DNA of 10,261 bases from Sulfurimonas sp. (GTDB taxonomy: Bacteria; Campylobacterota; Campylobacteria; Campylobacterales; Sulfurimonadaceae), in contig JAESSH010000019.1 of assembly GCA_016764205.1 (NCBI GenBank), forward strand, positions 16,848 to 27,108, given 5' to 3'. A model generated the notes under the pieces. That model saw only the letters and a list, made by a program, of their open reading frames with translations, ran no database searches and had not been told where the DNA came from. Below, one piece after another: positions 6,621 through 10,261 of this stretch (position 1 is the first letter of the stretch; each line of letters starts with the position of its first letter). The position numbers and the translations under genes were made by a program.

Positions 6621-7157
6621 TTATTTTATATCCAAGTGAATACTGGAGCTATAAGCAAGAGAGGTAGAAAAAGCTTTTTCAAGAGATATATTATTTACGA
6701 GACTCAAAATACTCTTTATGCATCCTGCATGACTTAAGATCAATATATGATTCTTATCATTTTTTAAAATAGTATTGTTAAAATAATTTTCTATATCTTT
6801 TGTATAAAGCATTATATCTTCACCATCTAAAGCCTGCACCCATTGAGTAAAGTTTTCGTAAACAATTCCTGACTTTTGTATTTCTTCAAAACTTTTCCCC
6901 TCGTGCTTTCCCCATGATTTCTCTCGTAAAGCACAAGTGAAAACAATCTCACAATCTAAGTCAAAAGCCTCTAATGTTTGTCTCGCACGAAGTAAGTCTG
7001 AACAGTACACCTTATCAAAGTTTTCGTGGGACAAGGACTTGGCAAGTTTTTTTGACTGAAGTTTTCCATTTTCACTCAGTGCTATATCGATATGTCCATT
7101 ATATTTTCCTATGTACTTCTCTTGTACTTCTGCGTGGCGTACGAGTGTGATTTTCAT
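6621..7157 (-). CDS. cobC: CobC-like alpha-ribazole phosphatase (histidine phosphatase)
   Basis: This 178-residue protein is of the histidine phosphatase (phosphoglycerate mutase-like) superfamily. The N-terminal LVRHAE gives the phosphohistidine residue His8 next to Arg7. YIGKYNGHIDIALSENG matches the CobC-type segment, SDLLRARQT (53-61) carries the conserved arginine, LREKSWGKHEG (77-87) carries the acid, and LSHAGCI (141-147) carries the second active histidine. In cobamide synthesis such enzymes remove the 5'-phosphate from alpha-ribazole phosphate or adenosylcobamide phosphate, the last step. The superfamily alone does not fix the substrate; position as the last gene of a cob operon does. 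Its ATG overlaps the cobS stop by four bases (ATGA) and no Shine-Dalgarno is seen, so translation is probably coupled to cobS. Confidence 0.87.
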   Translation of the reverse strand: MKITLVRHAEVQEKYIGKYNGHIDIALSENGKLQSKKLAKSLSHENFDKVYCSDLLRARQTLEAFDLDCEIVFTCALREKSWGKHEGKSFEEIQKSGIVYENFTQWVQALDGEDIMLYTKDIENYFNNTILKNDKNHILILSHAGCIKSILSLVNNISLEKAFSTSLAYSSSIHLDIK

Positions 7158-7876
7158 GAAAAATTTATAAAAATAATAGAGTTAAGAAGTACGAGCTCTG
7201 TTAGTTCAATGATAAAGCCGTAATTATCGCCATTAAGCCCATTTAAACGTGATGTGAATAACTTTGCACACATAACTAATGTCAGGACAACGAGTACAAG
7301 AGCAGGGAGAAAGTTAAAAACCATTCCAAATACAAGCGTATACAAAAGAGCAAAAAGTAGATGTTTTTTGTTTAACTCATCTTTAATGAGTTTCCCCACT
7401 CCAGAACTTATATAAGGGTAAAAGTAAATGGCGAGAAGCGCATTAAAGCGTGAATACATGAGGATGATAGGAAGAAGATAAAAGGCTTCAAAGGCTAGAA
7501 GCGATGAGAGCTTTAAGGCTAAAAAGACAAAGGTAAAGGTCATACCCATTCCTCCAACATGTGAGTCCTTCATCACTTGAAGTGCCTTATCTTTACTTAC
7601 AAACAAACCGTCTATAGAATCACTTAAACCGTCTATATGCAGAGCGCCAGTGAGAAGTACCCAGAGTGTGAAGATGATGACACTTAGATGTAGGTTTGGA
7701 ATGAGACCCTGCAAAAGTGTGTGACAAGCCCAAAGGATTAAGCCTAAAATAAAACCAACAAGAGGGTAGAACATTGCACAAGAGCCATTGATTCCTTTGT
7801 AAAAAGTGTGTACTTTAAAAAATGGAATAATACTCAGCATGTTAAAGGCAAGAGAAAAAGCATAAAAGAATTTCAT
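7154..7876 (-). CDS. cobS: Adenosylcobinamide-GDP ribazoletransferase CobS
   Basis: This 240-residue integral membrane enzyme joins the activated lower ligand (alpha-ribazole or its phosphate) to adenosylcobinamide-GDP. The family landmarks are present: FNMLSIIPF near the N-terminus, the acidic TGALHIDGLSDSIDGLF (76-92) with three aspartates of the catalytic type seen in this fold, MKDSHVGGMG (102-111), and NGLNGDNYGFIIELTE (212-227) near the C-terminus. Multiple hydrophobic helices cover most of the chain, and length is normal for the family. The start overlaps the cobU stop as ATGA, and the stop overlaps the cobC start the same way. There is no Shine-Dalgarno. Its place between cobU and cobC matches the order of the nucleotide-loop assembly steps. 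Confidence 0.95.
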   Translation of the reverse strand: MKFFYAFSLAFNMLSIIPFFKVHTFYKGINGSCAMFYPLVGFILGLILWACHTLLQGLIPNLHLSVIIFTLWVLLTGALHIDGLSDSIDGLFVSKDKALQVMKDSHVGGMGMTFTFVFLALKLSSLLAFEAFYLLPIILMYSRFNALLAIYFYPYISSGVGKLIKDELNKKHLLFALLYTLVFGMVFNFLPALVLVVLTLVMCAKLFTSRLNGLNGDNYGFIIELTELVLLNSIIFINFS

Positions 7877-8367
7877 TTTATTTTTACACTTATGCCAGCT
7901 GTTACATGAAAAACATCATTGCAGTGCGCGGCGAGAATTTGAGATACTTTTCCATTTATATTTACAAACTTTCTTGTAAGAGGGTTTTCACTAACAACAC
8001 TTGTACTAACATCGTTAATAACAAAAACAAAATCTTTGTTTGAGGCGAGTAGTTTTTGAAGTGCGATAAGTATCTCTTTTTCATTGTACTTGTGGTAAAG
8101 CATATTGTTAATCCACATACTCATACATTCCACGAGAATTATTGAATCATATTCTTTTGTACTGCTAAGTAAGTCAAGAGGTTCCTCAAGGGTGTGAAAT
8201 TTTTCTTCTCTTTGGAGTTTGTGTTGTCTGATTTTTTCTTGCATTTCTTCGTCTATAAACTCTGTCGTTGCAAGGTAGATAGGCGTAGTAGAAGTACTTT
8301 TGAGTACGTACTCTTCAGCACATTTACTCTTGCCAGATTTTATACCACCAATAAATAAAGCTTGCAT
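7873..8367 (-). CDS. cobU: Adenosylcobinamide kinase / guanylyltransferase CobU
   Basis: This 164-residue cytoplasmic enzyme phosphorylates adenosylcobinamide and then transfers GMP to form adenosylcobinamide-GDP for CobS. The P-loop is FIGGIKSGKS (5-14), with Lys10 where most relatives have arginine (GGxRSGKS). KIRQHKLQREEKFHTLEEP (45-63) contains His49, the expected guanylylated histidine. VECMSMWINNML (79-90) matches the usual 'DCLTLWLxNLL' segment. VINDVSTSVVSENPLTRKF (116-134) and the C-terminal HVTAGISVKIK complete the family pattern. Bifunctional CobU/CobP proteins have about this length. Its ATG shares one base with the cobT stop (TAATG), and its own stop overlaps cobS (ATGA). Only a weak GAG lies upstream, again consistent with coupling. 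Confidence 0.95.
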   Translation of the reverse strand: MQALFIGGIKSGKSKCAEEYVLKSTSTTPIYLATTEFIDEEMQEKIRQHKLQREEKFHTLEEPLDLLSSTKEYDSIILVECMSMWINNMLYHKYNEKEILIALQKLLASNKDFVFVINDVSTSVVSENPLTRKFVNINGKVSQILAAHCNDVFHVTAGISVKIK

Positions 8368-9422
8368 TAGCTCATATACATAAGAAGCTCTATAGCGTCA
8401 AGCACTTCTTTGTTTGTATGTCCATTTTTATTTGCATAGGCAAGTGCAGCTCCAGCTCCAACACCTTCTTTAGCTTCTCCCTCATCGTATTTTTTGAGCA
8501 CATCAATCTCGGCATCTTTAAAACTAAACTCTGTATAAATAGCATGAGGAACATAACTTAAACGTGAGAGTAAATGCTGTATGTCTGAATGTTCATCATG
8601 CACTACCCACCCAGTAGTAGCGAGGGAAATATTGTCAGATTGAAGACGTATTAAAACATCTTCTTTGAGTTTGTCTGCTAGGAGTAAAACGGCTGCCATT
8701 TGCGTACCGCCTGCAAGAACTACATGAAAACGACGACTTGCTTCAAGTAAAAAACCTGCATAAAAGAGGAGCATATTATCGCTTACAAAATTTAGTTTTT
8801 CAAAGTTACCCATCTCAATGTTTGTTAAAGCAAGTGCTTGGCGGATAGTCTCACTTTTTATACCTTTAGGCGTGTTCGCAAAACTAGAAGAGAAGTCATT
8901 TTTACAAAAATAACCAAGGGCTAAACATGAGGCTGCTGCTGTTGTTGTTCCGGCAGGTGTACTTTCTCCTAATATAAGATAACTCCCTTTAAGCTCATAG
9001 GTTTTTCCTAGGTTCATACCCTTAGAAAATATTTCTATCGCATTGATATTCGCACCTCCTGCGATAGAGTCAGAAGGTTTTATATCAAAGTTATGTACAG
9101 GAGTGTTCTGAGGTTTTGTCTCTAATCCTAGGTCGAGTATTTCTATACAAGTAAAAGGGCTAAGGTTATGTGAAGCCCTTGTTATTAAAGCAGGACTTGG
9201 AACACCTGTTGGTGTTTTTGCAAGTGCGCCAAGAGAGAAAACTTTTTCATTTACAAGAAATTCTGCATCAAGTGTTGGGGTGAGTGGGATTTTACCAGGG
9301 ATTCCGGCCTGTGTTATACCTTCAATTTCACAGGTTTTTGTAACCGAGCAGGCAAGTAAAAAATCAGCCTTGCCCTCAGGCAAAGTATCTTTTTCGTTTG
9401 TAAATATATTAAATGTTTTCAT
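8367..9422 (-). CDS. cobT: CobT-like NaMN phosphoribosyltransferase, UPF0284/TIGR00303 type
   Basis: This 351-residue protein is of the CobT-related family found in archaea, cyanobacteria and some other bacteria, and differs from the classical Salmonella CobT. Family motifs are GESTPAGTTTAAASCLALG (152-170), a glycine-rich nucleotide-binding-like loop, then VLAGGTQMAAVLLLAD (235-250), and EGVGAGAALA (319-328). The last resembles the classical CobT segment with its catalytic glutamate, here possibly Glu319. The expected reaction is transfer of phosphoribose from nicotinate mononucleotide to the lower-ligand base, giving alpha-ribazole phosphate. Biochemical support for this subfamily is thinner than for classical CobT, but its place between cbiB and cobU strongly supports it. 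The ATG overlaps the cbiB stop (ATGA). No Shine-Dalgarno is present; a TAAAAT hexamer lies six bases before the ATG. Confidence 0.87.
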   Translation of the reverse strand: MKTFNIFTNEKDTLPEGKADFLLACSVTKTCEIEGITQAGIPGKIPLTPTLDAEFLVNEKVFSLGALAKTPTGVPSPALITRASHNLSPFTCIEILDLGLETKPQNTPVHNFDIKPSDSIAGGANINAIEIFSKGMNLGKTYELKGSYLILGESTPAGTTTAAASCLALGYFCKNDFSSSFANTPKGIKSETIRQALALTNIEMGNFEKLNFVSDNMLLFYAGFLLEASRRFHVVLAGGTQMAAVLLLADKLKEDVLIRLQSDNISLATTGWVVHDEHSDIQHLLSRLSYVPHAIYTEFSFKDAEIDVLKKYDEGEAKEGVGAGAALAYANKNGHTNKEVLDAIELLMYMS

Positions 9423-10261
9423 GTTTTTATTTTAGCAAAATTTAGGGCATTTTTAACATCATCTTTTGTAATAATTTCACGCCCATATCCAAAGTATGGC
9501 TTTTGTTTTATTTCTCCATTGTAGGAGGTATTGCCACCAAGTTTTACACCTAAGACTAAGGCCATGGCAGTAATGGGGTGACCAGCATTTGGGCTTTCGT
9601 GTTTTACTCCATCCTTATAAAAGGAAAACAGATTTGTTTGTCTGGCTAAAAGCATAATAAAAAAAGCTGTGAAGCGAGAGGGAATATAGTTAAGTATATC
9701 ATCCAAGTGTGCAGATGCTTTTCCGTATTTTTCGTACTGCGGAGTTCTGTATCCAACCATAGAGTCTAAGGTATTTACTGTTTTGTAAAGAATTATTCCA
9801 GGAAGTCCAAAGAGGAGTAAATAAAACATCGGAGCAATAACACCATCACTAAGGTTCTCTGCATAGGTCTCAATAGCCGCCTTATATACATCGCTATCGC
9901 TCATATCTTTGGTATCACGACTTACTAACATCGAAATAGAGTGATGCTTATCTGAGGAGCTTAAAACCTCTTTTACCGAGTCATAGAGCATACGATGGGC
10001 TATAAACATTGAAGCGATGAGCGATGAGACTAAAATCTCAAAAAAAATGTTGAGGTAGGAGAGAATTTCTTGCACAAGAATGGCTATAAATCCAACACTA
10101 AGAATCATAAAAAGAACGAGATAAACACCACGGAGAATATCTTTTTTGTAGTATCTCTTTTGGAAAAAACTAATCAGTTCTCCAATATAAATAACAGGAT
10201 GTTTTATAAAAGAAAACTCTCCAAAATATTTATCGATGAAATAGGCAAAGAGTGTTATAAG
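9419..10261 (-). CDS. cbiB: Cobamide biosynthesis protein CbiB/CobD (5' end beyond window)
   Basis: This membrane enzyme attaches the aminopropanol or ethanolamine (phosphate) arm to adenosylcobyric acid, giving cobinamide (phosphate). The visible part is 280 residues and is open to the right edge. The Met at 10108 is internal, because the frame upstream still encodes CbiB-typical sequence: AYFIDKYFGE, then IKHPVIYIGELI, the family's 'HPVxxIGxLI' motif. Later landmarks are TYAENLSDGVIAPMFYLLLF, YKTVNTLDSMVGYRTPQYEK, ASAHLDDILNYIPSRFTA and SPNAGHPITAMALVLGVKLG, all strongly conserved. Probably only a few N-terminal residues lie outside the window. It is the first cob gene visible here, and its stop overlaps the cobT start (ATGA). 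Any upstream promoter or cobalamin riboswitch would lie outside the window. Confidence 0.95.
   Translation of the reverse strand, partial: LITLFAYFIDKYFGEFSFIKHPVIYIGELISFFQKRYYKKDILRGVYLVLFMILSVGFIAILVQEILSYLNIFFEILVSSLIASMFIAHRMLYDSVKEVLSSSDKHHSISMLVSRDTKDMSDSDVYKAAIETYAENLSDGVIAPMFYLLLFGLPGIILYKTVNTLDSMVGYRTPQYEKYGKASAHLDDILNYIPSRFTAFFIMLLARQTNLFSFYKDGVKHESPNAGHPITAMALVLGVKLGGNTSYNGEIKQKPYFGYGREIITKDDVKNALNFAKIKT

Noticed and set aside
10106..10108. This ATG as the true start of cbiB
   Set aside because: The frame upstream continues to the window edge and encodes the conserved HPVxxIGxLI region of CbiB, so this methionine is internal.
9419..10261. Cobalamin riboswitch for the cob operon
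   Set aside because: All sequence up to the right edge is coding for cbiB, so any riboswitch leader would be outside the window.

Overview
The window is AT-rich, densely packed bacterial chromosome. Gene content and style point to a Campylobacterota (epsilonproteobacterial) organism, most likely a Sulfurimonas/Sulfurovum/Arcobacter-like free-living relative. The evidence is a periplasmic NMT1/THI5-like diguanylate cyclase, a SUV3-type helicase, a chemoreceptor with a c-type heme motif, and a compact late cobamide operon. This placement comes from recognising protein families, not from a database search.

Layout. (1) Positions 1-2141, minus strand: an operon-like run of a diguanylate cyclase with a periplasmic substrate-binding-like sensor, a small rhodanese-like protein, and a DUF309 protein that runs off the left edge. 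(2) Positions 2142-2199: a 58-base divergent promoter region. Both flanking genes lack a Shine-Dalgarno site and both have a TANAAT hexamer 6 bases before ATG. (3) Positions 2200-4851, plus strand: a SUV3-like DExH RNA helicase. Its 3' end carries an A AAA AAG heptamer in the correct phase. The -1 frame from that heptamer stays open for 61 codons, encodes a CxxC-x12-CxxC zinc ribbon with a basic tail, and stops exactly against the convergent gene. (4) Positions 4997-6577, minus strand: a methyl-accepting chemotaxis protein with a CxxCH motif in its sensor, preceded by an 11-base inverted repeat over its promoter. (5) Positions 6621-10261, minus strand: five genes for the end of cobamide synthesis, in transcription order cbiB (5' end outside the window), cobT (UPF0284/TIGR00303 type), cobU, cobS, cobC. 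Every junction overlaps by 1 or 4 bases.

How the genes fit together. The cob genes cover attachment of the aminoalcohol arm (CbiB), its activation to GDP-cobinamide (CobU), activation of the lower base (CobT), joining (CobS) and dephosphorylation (CobC). Together they form a complete nucleotide-loop assembly set. The chemoreceptor and the cyclase are two separate membrane signalling inputs, to motility and to c-di-GMP.

The most notable observation is the helicase 3' end. It is either a programmed -1 frameshift (or transcriptional slippage) that makes two helicase forms, or a one-base homopolymer deletion, real or a sequencing artefact, that cuts off a conserved zinc-ribbon tail. I saw no RNA genes, insertion sequences, CRISPR arrays or gene-free stretches above 300 bases.
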